This document shows, piece by piece, positions 11,427 through 22,716 of a DNA stretch of 64,000 nucleotides (position 1 is the first letter of the stretch; every line of letters starts with the position of its first letter). A program made the position numbers and the translations under genes. The notes under the pieces were generated by a model. It made no database searches. It worked only from the letters and a program-made list of their open reading frames with translations, and had not been told where the DNA came from. Where the stretch lies: contig VWZS01005944.1 of NCBI GenBank assembly GCA_013397075.1, positions 124,001 through 188,000 of the forward strand, read 5' to 3'. The DNA comes from Rhabdornis inornatus. Lineage: Eukaryota > Chordata > Aves > Passeriformes > Rhabdornithidae.

Positions 11427-12785
11427 TAAATTATATACAGCAGTACATTTTGATATACATCTTCAAATTTTGCAGTCTGTCTGTGCTCTGACAACTTTGT
11501 AACATCAACACAAATACAGCCTTCCATAGCCCACACCCCCCCTCGATCTGCATTCCCTTGGGACATTCATTGCTGAAGACTTTAAATGAATATTTATATA
11601 TGCAAAACATGCTCTTCCTCCCAGGCACTAGCAGAGATGCAAGAGGAAATACAGCAAGGGAGTTCCAGAGCCTAATTTATGCCAGCAATTCAAAGCAATC
11701 CAGCTTTTCCAAAAGGCACAGGGGGGCTAGTACACAAAACAACAGTCTCTTTGGTCTGATATCCAGTAAGAGTTAAGACATGCAAAGTTATCTTCTTTCC
11801 AGAAGGGAAGAGATAAGATTGGTTTCAGAGATAAAAACATTCTTTCAGAATCAGAGTTTGCAAAAAAATATAATGCAGTAAGCAAATGCAATTTTAAACA
11901 AAAATCTTCTTGGAAAAATAGGTATTTTATATATTCATATCTAGACAGTACTTGATAGCAAACCTAAGCACACATTACAGTGTGTATTGACACTTTCTCT
12001 GGAAAAAATAAAAACCCCATGTGAGAACATGGTGTAAAAGGCTTGTTGTGGTGCAAAGTGCCTAGATGAAGTAAACATGGATATATTTATTCCTTTCAGC
12101 AAACTGAGACCTGTATGTTGCACTTTCTCCAAACTATGTATTGCTCTTCCAAGGTGCTCAGACTAAGCAGATTCACAGTGATCTAACTATATTTTGGAAT
12201 GTGACCATATAAGAAATACACACAAAGTGGAATGAAAAGATCTTTTTACTTCATATTTAAAAAAAAAGAAGAGATTGGTTCATAGGCTTTAATTATTCTG
12301 AAAGAAGTTTCACCATCAGTGTGGCTGATCTGCTGAGTTCCTTCATGAAGAGTAAATGTACTTGCTGTAGATCTAAGTAAGCATAATGTGCATAAGTTCA
12401 CAAAGGCCCAATGGACATTCATGATATTGATCAACTAGGCTAGAATAACCTATAGAAATTCCCCAGGAGCAGCTATCCACACTAGCAGTACTTTAATTGC
12501 ATAATAGTTTGAATAGTCAAGTTGTGAAGCTTCCTCATTAGGTGAAAAGCTTTCAACCTGAGACACAGCAAAACCACACCCAGCCACGATTTCTTGTGAC
12601 TGGGCACGACAGCAAATAATTTGATACCTGCATCATTACCACATCCACGCTTTATGCTTTATCAGTTACCTACAAGGACAAATCTCTAAGAGTATTCCAA
12701 GGTCTGATGTCTTGTGCAAAGTGCATATTTGTGTCCTGGGACTGGCCACAGGGCATGGAACTCGTGTAGGTTTGAGATTCTGAAC
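11421..12785 (-). other. LRRFIP1: Probable 3' UTR of the acidic-tail isoform
   Basis: AT-rich sequence follows the TGA. Minus-strand AATAAA hexamers lie at 12091-12086 and at 11426-11421; the second sits in a typical AU-rich end, so cleavage about 15-25 bases below 11421 is likely. No repeat of known family is seen. The extent is inferred from the hexamers only; transcript ends would settle it. Confidence 0.5.
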
Positions 12786-14890
12786 TCAGGAGATTGTACA
12801 GTCATCTCTGGATCTACCCTTACTCCTTCTACCAACCTGCAAATCCTCTCTGCTTTCAGCCCTCTTAATGAAAGCACTTTCCAAATCCTGTTCTGAAACA
12901 TCTTTATCTTGTAATTTTCCTACTTTACTAGAATCTGGTACTTTGATTTCATCTTCCTCCACATCAGCCTCCTCATCAGTTTTCCCTGATGCTTCCCCTT
13001 GCAACCACCCTGTTTCTTCAGGCTCATCTTTTTTATGCTGCAGGACTTCACCTTTGGTCAAGGCATCTTTGGTTTCCATTTTGTCTGTTCCCTCTCCAGC
13101 TTTGTCCATATGGTCAGTTTTTCCAACAGCATCATTTGCTCCATCACCCTCTTCTCCCTGTGTATCAGCTTTCTCTCCACCACATTTTTCATCAGATTCT
13201 AGTATTTGATTTGACTCTTCATCAAAGTCAAATGCATCACCATCATCTTCCAGGCTTTCCTCTGCTTGGTCCTCCAATTTAACTTGTTCACTAATGTTGT
13301 CATCCTGCACAGGTTTCTGTGCCAGGGCATTATTTGCACATTCCTCAGAAGCAAATTCCCCACCAGGCTGGTCTGCAAGCTCTATCTCTTGCTCATTTTC
13401 TTTCAGTGTTTCTTTATTGGCTTTGTTTTCAGTAGTTACAGAAACACCTAAACATGACTCCTCTTTAGATTCATCTTCTACTTGTTCAACCACGTTCTGC
13501 ACTTCACCCTCTAAAGGAACATTTTTCTCTCCTTCTGTACCACCTGCTGTTTCTTCACTACACTGACTTGTTTCAACCTCTACCTTTGGATTCAAATCTT
13601 CTACCCATTCTGTCCTACTTTCCTGTGCTACTCCAGCCTCATCCCCTGTTTCCAATTCTGACTCCTTAACTTCATCATCTAAAAGACTTGGGTCTGAAGG
13701 GCTTTCCTGAGGGGTCACCTCTCTCCCCACCTCTGTTCCTGGCTGTGCCTGCTGCAGCTCACTTCCCTTTCCCTCAGGAATGCTGCCTCCTGTCTCCTCC
13801 ACAGATGCCACACCTTGCTCTCCTGTTTCAGCAGAATCTGAACACTTCTCCAGCTCTTCCAACAATTCTTCCTTCTGTCCATCCTTCTCAGCTGTAGCAG
13901 TTTCATCTGCAGTTTCACCTTCTGTTCTTGGTTCCTCTGGGAATGTGGAAGGACTGTCCCCTGAAGAAGCTGGTGGGATGAATGCCTGATGTTCTCCACC
14001 TTCCTTTTCAAGTGGCTCTGCTGGGACATCCCTTTCAGGTGGCTCTGTCCCCTCCAAACCCACAGACTCAGTTTCCCTTGGCTGACCCTGAACTGTGCTC
14101 CCAACCTCATTTTCTTCTTCAGCTCTGTCACCTGCTGTTTTATCATTTCTTCCATCAGTGCAGTCAACAAACTTTTCCTCCAAGACATTTGCAACCTTAT
14201 TTTCAGCACTTTCTTCTGAGTGCTGGGGCTCGTCTGGAGTGGAACTCTCCACATTTCCCTCTTCCCTAAGCAAGCCTGCCACTGCTCCCTCAGGTAACCC
14301 TGCCTGGTTAGAAGTCAAGTCACTGCTGTCACTGGTACTGTCACATCCTTCATCCATTTCATTATCACTCAGGGCATGGCTGGTTTTAAGATCCTCTTGC
14401 TCTTCCTGGCTGGGTGCAGCTTCTCCCAGTTCCTGCTCTGTACCTGAGTCATAAAACATTTCCTGAGGAGTCTCAAAAATCTGGTGGCCTTGCAGAGAGC
14501 CCAGCTCCAAGTTCTCATTTGTCCTTGCACTCAAGTCATGGTGTTCAGCCTCTGTACTCTCAGGCTGCTGGGCTGCTGTGCCCCTGGACTCTGTGACCTT
14601 TCTCAAGCCATCTGTGTCACTGTCACTGTTTGAAGAAGTGCTCCCTGACACAGGTTCTGTGAGGCTTTGGGCTTGCTCTGCAAACCTCCCCTCTGGTAAC
14701 ATCACTGTTGGCAGGGTGTCCCGTTCTTCAACCATTTGTTGTGCCTTTGCATTTTCAGCAGCATGCAATGTCTGTACTTCCTCCTCCTCAGACTCCTTTT
14801 TGTGTTCCTCATGCTCAGTATTCTGTAAGATTTCTCTTTTCCCCACATCCTCCAAAATCTCATTTTTCATCTCCACTTCATTGGCTTTGC
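12786..14890 (-). CDS. LRRFIP1: LRRFIP1 alternative terminal exon: long acidic tail
   Basis: One 2105-nt coding block after a TTTTAG acceptor gives 700 residues plus a split Gly, then TGA at 12786-12788. The start, KANEVEMKNEILEDVGKREI, matches RASEVEVKNEI..VGKREI of mammalian LRRFIP1, and the end, SRDDCTIS, matches the mammalian KEDCTMS. Between them the sequence is very rich in Glu, Asp, Ser, Gln and Thr, has no Pfam-like domain I recognise, and is presumably disordered. The open frame continues 43 nt upstream of the acceptor to a Met at 14933, but that part is intron. I see no Lys-rich tract of the kind I recall from mammalian GCF2/LRRFIP1. The last four residues, CTIS, are a possible CaaX box. 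The exon is longer than the mammalian equivalent by my recollection. Confidence 0.95.
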
Positions 14891-16501
14891 CTAAAAGACC
14901 ATTGAGAAAGTTGAGGGGGCCACACCACAGCACTTACCTCCCCACTTAAAACCCGAAAGACAGAATGAGAAGAACAGGTTAATAAAAGATCAGCTTTTGC
15001 CAATTTTGTGAGGCAAAGCAGCGCTTGAATTAGTAAGGATCCAGGGCGTTTGATCAGTGAAACTCACCACCACCCTCTCAAAGCAAGAAGTCTCTGGTGC
15101 TGGCTGGTGTTTTTGTAAAGCAGGAGATTTATGCTCTTGGCTGTGGGAATGACAGCTTTCGTAGAGGAGAACAACTGGTTGAAGCAGTGCAATTTAACAG
15201 CAATACTTGCAGATGTACCTCTAAGGACTGTTCTTCCTCAGCAATTTTCTCTGCAACTTTAACCTGACACTCCTCTATCCACGCAGGAGTCTGATGCCAT
15301 TACAATGGAATTATTCAGTATATTTGGCTTTTAAAATCTCAGACATCATCAGTGCACAGGACAGACACTGAATTTAAAATCTGATTGGCAAGCAAATTGT
15401 TTGGCTGTTCAGACCTCCCAACACAGATCAAAGCTCAGGTAATCTGTGACCCTTATTTCAGCCACCCAAAGGGGTGGAGACTTCCGTGGTTTTTTGAAGG
15501 CTATTTTTGTTGTAACACTTTTCCTTCAATTTATATTTAAAAGCAACAGATATTAAAACAGTAGTGTTTGTTGTTAGTTTTTGGGTCTATGCTGTACCTA
15601 TTCTGAAAAAAAAAAGAGGATTAGGAGATGTAGAAAACACATTACATTTAAAAACACATCCTTACCTTGGTTTTTTGTGTTCCACATTGTTTCCACACAG
15701 TAACTAAGTGAGGAAAAAGCAGCCAAAAGCTCAAAGCAAGAGAACCCACACTTGCAACCATTTGCTGCCTGCAGGTATTTATTAGTATGTTCATTTAGAA
15801 CAGAAAAAAAATATCTAACAAACCAAAAATATTACTTTCTTTCCTTACACTAGTAAAATAGTTCTCTAATGGCCATTCACCACATAAAAACATAAAGAGG
15901 TTTTGCCAACCAGATTTCTTCTTCCTAACACTGTCCACGTCAATTATATCCTTTGAATTTAAGTGTCAGTGTAACAAGTAAAAACACAGAAGTGTTAATT
16001 TTAAGTGTTCAATAGCACAGGAACAAAGAATTTATCCTTTGGTGTGCTTTGGCAGAGCCCAGCACAGTTTTTCAAGCAGACACAGTTCTCAGGGATATCA
16101 ATGAACCAATATACAAGCTCTGTACAGAAAACTAAAACACCTTTTTTTCATGATTATTTAAGGTATGTGCTGAAAAATACTGAGCAGCAGTAGGATTATC
16201 CTGGGACAATTTTCCAATTCGGGTTTAGATGGTGATGTGAATGACTGCTACTTATCTGTAATTGTCTGTTTGTACTCCCATCTTTGTCACCTTGCAGGGG
16301 AAGTGAAGTCTGCTGCTGGAGGAGACTGCACGACACTGGGAGTGACAATCAACACGAAGCAGGGAAATGCACAGGGAGTGACTGGACAAGGAGCATGCTG
16401 CGTGGTATTAATTGTCCCACTAACAACTGCCCCATCCAAGCAAAGGTGGATGAAGGAAGGAGAGACAAGCAGGAGGGGCTGAGAGGACACACAGCACTTA
16501 C
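14891..16501 (-). other. Intron before the acidic exon, nothing recognised
   Basis: A 1.6-kb AT-rich intron. The acceptor at its low end (TTTTAG) has only a moderate pyrimidine tract, in keeping with optional use of the acidic exon. No transposon seen. Confidence 0.7.
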
Positions 16502-16637
16502 CTAGCATCCCCTCCCCTCCTGTCTTCAACGCCTGAGTGGTGCCTGTTCGGGAAGAATCCAAGTGTCCTTCGTTATCCAGAATGTCTGATGTCTCCCCAT
16601 TGGTGGCCACATCAGAGTCTGGGATTATTCCATGTTT
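16502..16637 (-). CDS. LRRFIP1: LRRFIP1 linker exon at the isoform switch
   Basis: 136 nt: 45 codons plus one base. It encodes KHGIIPDSDVATNGETSDIL, then DNEGHLDSSRTGTTQALKTG and GEGML, and the first base of a Gly or Asp codon. The acceptor is CCCACAG and the donor is GTAAGT. Because it ends in phase 1, only exons starting with two bases of a codon can follow, and both candidates do so: the acidic exon (completing Gly) and the 47-nt exon (completing Asp). It matches the KHGII...NGETSD segment of mammals. Confidence 0.96.
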
Positions 16638-17099
16638 CTGTGGGAAGCAAAAGCAATGCTTTAGAGCCTGCTGCTCTAAACGGAAGGATTGTCAAGTGCT
16701 CTTGTCCGAGATACTCTGAATAAACAATTGCTTCAATCATTCCATTAAACATGGCTGGGAGTCAGGAAGGAGAACAGATATTGCAGTTCTCAGTTCAGCC
16801 ATTCTGACAAAAAGCATGTGATCCCAGCTCTTTTTTTTTTTAACATAAATCTGCTGCATAAGATGTTCCTCAGAGAAGTGTCTCCTGCAAAAACAATTTC
16901 TTTATACTCCAGTCTACAGTAAGAACTCACAATCAATAGTAGGTAAAGGACTTTATATAGAGAATCCCTAAAATGGCAATTTATAGGCAATATGAAAATT
17001 GAGTTATTGCTACTGAGCTAGACTTAATTTTTCTGCCCAAATATACAGGGGAAAAGGGTGAGCAGATGAATATAAATTGATTTTATTCCTCTTGCATAC
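16638..17099 (-). other. Intron, nothing recognised
   Basis: A 462-bp intron with GT-AG borders; no repeat seen. Confidence 0.8.
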
Positions 17100-17192
17100 C
17101 TTCAGTTGCTCCTTCAGCACAACCACTTCGTCTCTAAGGACATCCCGCTCACTCCTTATGGTATCAAAGAAATCTTTCTGCCTCTCTAGTGC
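17100..17192 (-). CDS. LRRFIP1: LRRFIP1 coiled-coil exon C, 93 nt
   Basis: Thirty-one codons encode ALERQKDFFDTIRSERDVLR and DEVVVLKEQLK. The acceptor is AACTCAG and the donor is GTATGC, both phase 0. The peptide corresponds to ALERQKEFFDSVRSERDDLR in mammals, with conservative changes only. It ends the contiguous conserved coiled coil before the linker exon that carries the isoform switch. Confidence 0.97.
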
Positions 17193-18323
17193 CTGAGTTC
17201 CCAACACAGACAGAGGGCGAGGAGATGTGAAGAAAGGAAGGGAGACAAGTAAAGGCCATGAAAAGCAAATGTAGACAAGAATGAGCAGATTTAAGATACT
17301 CAGGGGATGGAAGGGGCATGAAAAAGGTTGAGTTTACAGACTGAGTTTGCATACAGAGAGAGAAACTTCAAATCCAAGAAAGGCACAGCTTCCTCAATAA
17401 CCAAGAATTCCTGCCAAAGACATTCAGAACCCAATTCCTCATTAGGGATCCTTCAAATTAGGGTCCACTTTTTATCCTTATCTGCTACACAAGCTAATCC
17501 AAACCCATATTGCTTTAGCATGCACACTGAAGACATCATGCCATTCCCATGTGTTAATGGAAGGGCGTTGAAGTAGGCCCACTGGATTTCAGGAGTCTTT
17601 TTATTTTACATTTCAATTAATTTGAAAGCTGCCATTAAGTTATCCTTAGTCTGGGATGCACCATGTGCAAATGCATATTTTACTACTGAACTCCCCCCTC
17701 CCAGTATTTCTATGTAAGTACAAATAGAACAATTCCAAAAAATTAGACTATTTTCAGTTTCAAGCTGCTATAAATTATTGGACAAACACAAGCAAGCTGT
17801 CAGGTTTCTTTCTCCTACTCTATTCAGGAAGCCCTTCAGCATTCAGCTGGGAAAGAAAACCAGAGTGGGTTTCCATGTGGCTTCGATAAGAGGTGGTGGG
17901 AAGGGATGAGAAGCAAGGGAGACTTTCATCCCAACAGCCTATAAATAGCTCCATTACCTCTTTGTCCCACTCCAGTTTCTGCTCAGTCCGCAGATTAAAT
18001 CTGAATAAGCAAAAACTCGGTGCTGATGGAATTGCATTATAAATAGCACTTCCTTTCCCCACGTGGCAAATTGCAAATGGTGCAGCACAGCAAATCAATT
18101 CCCCTTGGTTTGAAAGCAGACCAGCTGCTAGGTTTTCCTTGGATTTTAATGTACTGACCAAACACAACACTTGCTACTTGCTACTTCACTGGCAACATCA
18201 TAGGACAGCCACAGCAAGCAAAGGCACTACAGAGGGTTTTATCCAAGGGGTTTTACAAAAGCAGGATCAGGTGGAGAATGACAGTGTCACTTGGAACACA
18301 TTGCAGGAGTTGACAAGTCCTAC
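17193..18323 (-). other. Intron, nothing recognised
   Basis: A 1131-bp intron between coiled-coil exons B and C; no repeat seen. Confidence 0.8.
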
Positions 18324-18416
18324 CCCTATTTTTTTGTCTTTCCACTCTATTGTCTCCTGAAGATCGGAAATTTCCCTGACATAGCTCTGCTGTTTCTGTT
18401 GCAGCTGTTGGATTTC
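18324..18416 (-). CDS. LRRFIP1: LRRFIP1 coiled-coil exon B, 93 nt
   Basis: Thirty-one codons encode EIQQLQQKQQSYVREISDLQ and ETIEWKDKKIG. The acceptor is CCCTCAG and the donor is GTAGGA, both phase 0. It is glutamine-rich at the start. In mammals it is alternatively used together with the following exon, and its length of exactly 93 nt permits clean skipping. Confidence 0.96.
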
Positions 18417-18878
18417 CTGAGGGGCAGGAGCAAAACAAGAAGACAGAAAGCAGGTAACAGGTTAACAAGGAAGGCCAAGATTGCAGTGATGCCAAAGAAT
18501 GAAAGAAGTCAGATGCTAAAGTAAATGGGTATCTACAATGCACAGTTTCTGACATCCCAACTGAACCTGTGCTCCTGAAGAAAATCTTACTATCCACAAC
18601 ATGACTTAAAACAAGTTACACAGTTCTGTTATTTCCCTCTGTATCTCCACAAGCAGCTGTCTAAAATGCAATACTTAGGAAGAATAAGATAATACTTAGG
18701 AAAGTAACTATTTGCATTAGTCAGCTCTGAACCTGTTTGGCCTGAAACACCAACATTTCTTCTGGTGAGAAACTTGAATAGGGAATAAAATTCTCCATTC
18801 CTCACATTCTCCACTCTACTGCTACCTGGGAAATGTACCAACCAAAGAAGCCATTAAAAGGAAAAAAAAGTTACTTAC
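18417..18878 (-). other. Intron, nothing recognised
   Basis: A 462-bp intron between coiled-coil exons A and B, the same length as the intron after exon C, but I see no sequence similarity between them. Confidence 0.8.
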
Positions 18879-18971
18879 TGCAAGCATTTCTTCTCTCTGC
18901 TTCAAAGCCTCTTTGATTTCCATGAACTGAAACCGCAATATGCTATGAGCATGCTTCTCCCTCTCAAATTC
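18879..18971 (-). CDS. LRRFIP1: LRRFIP1 coiled-coil exon A, 93 nt
   Basis: Thirty-one codons encode EFEREKHAHSILRFQFMEIK and EALKQREEMLA. The acceptor is TTCATAG and the donor is GTAAGT, both phase 0. It continues the heptads of the preceding exon. The final A instead of the mammalian E at the junction is a minor difference. In the short mammalian form this block can join directly to the KHGII exon, skipping the next two exons. Confidence 0.97.
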
Positions 18972-19897
18972 CTATGAATAATGAAATATTCACAAGATTA
19001 TTATTAATCACAAATAGCATCCATCAAAAAGAGGAAAATAAGCCCAAACACAAAGAAAATGCTTACTGCAATGTAATTCTTGAATATCCCTCTAATCACA
19101 ATCCCACAAGAGTGCCATTTTTATCGAGTTTGTCCTTTTTCCAAGATGATATTATTGCACCAAATATAGAAGTGACAGACATCATTTAGCCCATTTCATA
19201 AGCTGAGCAGCAGGCTGAAGAGCTTTTACACTCCAGTCCTTCAGATTGCACAGATGAATGGATGGAAATTTAACCCACTCTTCCCACATGGCCATGTACT
19301 GAAAGTTAGCTGGACTTTTAAATAAAAAGAAAAAAACCCCACTGTATCTTTCAGGAACTGTGTTTTGAAGTGGGGTGTAGTCAAATGCCCCAAGCTACAA
19401 GAAAGCAGTTTTGAAAACATAAGCCCCAGTTTTATCATTTAACACCAAATCACTGTCAGCTGCTTAATTAATTGTAAATTTACATTAATTAATGTAAAAC
19501 TGAATCCAACATTTAACCATGGAGCTGCCTGAACTGTCTGAACTGCACAACTCTCCCACAGGCTGCCTGGAGACACCTCTGTGTGTAAAACTGCTCCAGA
19601 AGTCCCTATGAACAAACCCTGTGAATTTACTTTAGAGATGGAATATAAAAGGAGATGTGATAATATCAATATAGCCTTTACCAGCTAGAACATTTCTCTC
19701 CTTCTTCAGAAATGGCTTAGGGAAAATTCTCATTTGTATGATCACAAGCACACAACAAATTGGTATTTCACTTAATACTAATTAAACCAGCAGCTTGTAC
19801 AAAATCCTGAATAATAATTTAGCTGCCTCCCCTCAAAGATCTCTACCCCCCTCCAAATCTCTCCCTGTTATTTCCCATGCCAGAGCTATTTACATAC
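18972..19897 (-). other. Intron, nothing recognised
   Basis: A 926-bp AT-rich intron; no repeat seen. Confidence 0.8.
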
Positions 19898-20068
19898 TTT
19901 ACTTTTCTCTTCATATTGCCTCCTGGATTCTGCCAGCTGCTCCTCTAACTCTAAGAGTGCATCCTTCAGGGTGTCCACTTGGTACATGAAATTGGTTTTC
20001 TCATTGTCCAGCTGAGCATTTGACACCATAGCCTTCTTGTATTTCTCCTCAACTTCAGCTAGAGAGTC
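19898..20068 (-). CDS. LRRFIP1: LRRFIP1 exon: coiled-coil core (DSLAEVEEKYKKAMVSNAQL)
   Basis: Fifty-seven codons, phase 0, with acceptor CTGCAG and donor GTATGT. It encodes DSLAEVEEKYKKAMVSNAQL, then DNEKTNFMYQVDTLKDALLE and LEEQLAESRRQYEEKSK. The heptad pattern is clear. A nearer in-frame GT lies a few bases upstream, but ending after SK joins exactly to EFEREKHAHS of the next exon, as in mammals. This is the most diagnostic exon of the gene. Confidence 0.98.
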
Positions 20069-22113
20069 CTGCAGAGAATAAGCAGAGTGAGGAATAAAGA
20101 GGACACTTTGCCAACCAAGCCCTTCAGTGAGAAAATAAAGCACCAAAAAAGCTCACTAAGTTTGCCTATGGAAAGCAGCATTAATCCTGTGCTGCAGGCT
20201 CCCCAGCTGTCCCAAAGTGAGGAAAACCTCCCCTGTCCCTAGCACACTTGTGCTTCCAAGCAAGCAGCCTCACCTCAGCAGGGATAAAAAGCTTCCTGTC
20301 CTCTGCTGCTTCAGCTTCTGCCTTCCCAATTCTCTTCCGTCTCTCTCCTTCCCCTGCCCCTGCATATTGGCAGCTCAAAGCAGCTGCTGAAGATGACAAG
20401 CTGGGATTTTTTTTTTTTATTTAAAGGTAAACTGGCCTTGATTTAAGATCACTTAGGATGATCTGAGGCCTGAAATTAAGGCAGTTAGCCAGTTCACACT
20501 AATTTTAGAGATCCTTGCAGTGTGGGAACCCTTAATTACTGACTCAGGAATTAGAATTCACTGTGAAAGAGAAAGCTGCAACTTTTGTGACCTGATGTGC
20601 GATTTCCCACTAGCTTTCCCATATCACATCTCTTCTTTACAAATTTACTCTCTAAGATACAATTCCCAGTATCTTGAAAACCCCTCCTGTCAGCTTGACC
20701 TGGATGTAAGATACTGAGATATTTATAACAACAAATTATGGTAAAATAAAGATTAGCATACATTTTCACTTATGCAGACAAACTTTGCACTACTTGATTT
20801 TAATAAAGAAATAAAAGAGTTATATAAACAAAGAGTTATATAAACAAAGCAGTATAAATGTGCAAACAAGGAGGACATACGTGTCAATGTTTTAGTTTAC
20901 AGATCAAACAATTTCTCTTGGAACTCGTGTAATTTTAACTATTTCAACTCAAGTATGGGTGAGTTTCATAGACTTCCTTTTTCAGCCGTTAGCAGAACTA
21001 AAGATGATGGTGGCAAAGTCTAAATCAGTTTAGTTGACATTTCTATTAACAAATGAGATAATTTGTCTTTTAGGACATGAATTTGTCCAGTTCCAAACGC
21101 TTTACTGTGTTTTGGGGCATTTTCCAGCACCAGATGAGAAATACCAAGCACAGGAAAGCCACCAGGATTTGGAAAGCTCAGAAGAGAGCTGGAAAGGAAG
21201 TATATGCAAGGAAGAAGTTAAGGAAGTTCTGCTCCACTCCATCAGCATACCATGTTTTGGTTTCTTAGCATCAAACAGTGCAGCTTAGCTCCAAATCACC
21301 CCAAAAGGCAGTCTAAGGGACATGGATTGAAAAATTTTTTATGCAGTGTGATTATTTTGCTCTATCTCCTACTCAGTGACCAGGAAAGAAACCAAAATTT
21401 TACCAAAAATGGGCCTAGCTACTCATTTTCCATTGAAAACTCACTTAAGATGGCAACACCTTCATCTGTCAGTGCTGAGCTGATGACACAATCAACAATT
21501 AATGCTGGCAATATTGAATTTATCTATTTTCCTTTTCCAAAAAGCCACAGCTCATGTCACTGCTCACTTAGGAGGTGGGTGGCACATGGATGTTGCACCA
21601 AAATGTATTTATGGCTTCATGGAAGCAGTAAGAGCTTCAGCATTCCTTCATGTAACAGGCTTTGATACGTTGAGTTTTGTTGCAAGAATTGTTTAAGCGT
21701 GTCTTCTGCCATCTAAAGATGAAACCAAAATGACACCTCACATGGCCTTATAAAAATAAAAATATATAAGGTTCTAAACTCATATTTGTTTTTAGAACTG
21801 TAGGAGATGAGTTTATCTCCCAAGACTGAAAGGCTTCCTGGATTAGGAAACTATATTAAAAAAAACCCAAATAATTTTAATTTGCTAGCAAAACAATGAC
21901 CTCCTCAAACCAGCAAAAGACAACATGCAGGAGCAACCAGCAGCCTTCCAGTGAACACTTGGAAGCTTTTCTCACCCCAACCCACCCAGTCAGAACAGTT
22001 TGCTGGTTAATGAGACACTCTGCACACAGCTCCCAGCCTCTCCAGGAGAACAGCATGCAAGGGCAGCTCTGGGGCTCACACTGGGGCCAGGGTTAATGCT
22101 CACACACCAGTAC
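20069..22113 (-). other. Intron, nothing recognised
   Basis: A 2045-bp AT-rich intron. It contains a short tandem duplication of about 16 bp (AGTTATATAAACAAAG type) near 20818-20850; otherwise nothing recognised. Confidence 0.75.
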
Positions 22114-22185
22114 CTTCAGTTCTTTCAGCCCCTGCATGTATCTGCCTTCTACATCCTGAATCTGGTCCTTTAACTCATAGATGTC
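22114..22185 (-). CDS. LRRFIP1: LRRFIP1 exon: coiled-coil start, DIQDVEGRYMQGLKELK type
   Basis: Twenty-four codons encode DIYELKDQIQDVEGRY and MQGLKELK. The acceptor is CCCTCAG and the donor is GTACTG, both phase 0. This is the beginning of the continuous coiled coil, the part reported in the family to mediate dimerisation and binding to the Flightless-I LRR domain. The block is nearly invariant between LRRFIP1 and LRRFIP2 as I recall them. Confidence 0.96.
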
Positions 22186-22716
22186 CTGAGGGAGATGGTG
22201 AGAGAGGTCAGTGAACACTAACAGTCAGAATGCAGCTGGGAGGGACAAGCAATGCTCCAAGTGCTCCTTCCAACACCTCTCCCACACATGTTAAGGGCTC
22301 TGACCCAAAGCTGAAGTCTTGCCAGACAACCAGATTTCTTGGTCAGGAGATTTTTGTGCCAATTCTGCTCTTCATGGCTGGAAAAAATGGAATCTCCATC
22401 GTTAAGGACGAGGTGCAGACCCAGGCTCTGACAATCCCAGCCCTTCTCTGTCCCTTTCAGTGATGATCATTCTCTGTCCCAGGCTCTCTCCTGCTCTCCA
22501 GGACTGCAGTTATCTCCACCCTCCTATCCCTCCCTGTTTCAGGATGGGTTGTGCCTCTTACACCCAGTCCCATCTGAGAGACGTCTCCAGCAAAGCTTCT
22601 CCTTCACAGCACCTGATTTACTGCCACAGCTGCCAGCTCCTTCCTGGCAAAGGAGCCTGAAGGATATTCCATCCTTTACTCTGGGTTTAAGCCTTTATTC
22701 TGGGTTTATTCCTCAC
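22186..22716 (-). other. Intron, nothing recognised
   Basis: A 531-bp intron, C-rich on the plus strand near 22440-22640; no element recognised. Confidence 0.75.

Noticed and set aside
13715..14254. A 179-codon open frame on the minus strand in another frame of the acidic exon
   Set aside because: It lies wholly inside the verified LRRFIP1 coding exon. GA-rich coding sequence often leaves shifted frames open, and no start context or conservation is visible.
14891..14933. Met at 14933 as a start codon of a separate 715-residue protein
   Set aside because: The TTTTAG acceptor at 14891-14893 and the exact match of the following peptide to LRRFIP1 show that the 43 nt above 14890 are intron.
12868..14949. 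Several plus-strand open frames of 60-123 codons opposite the acidic exon
   Set aside because: They are shadows of the GAA/GAG-rich coding strand, which reads as Ser/Leu/Phe-rich frames on the opposite strand.
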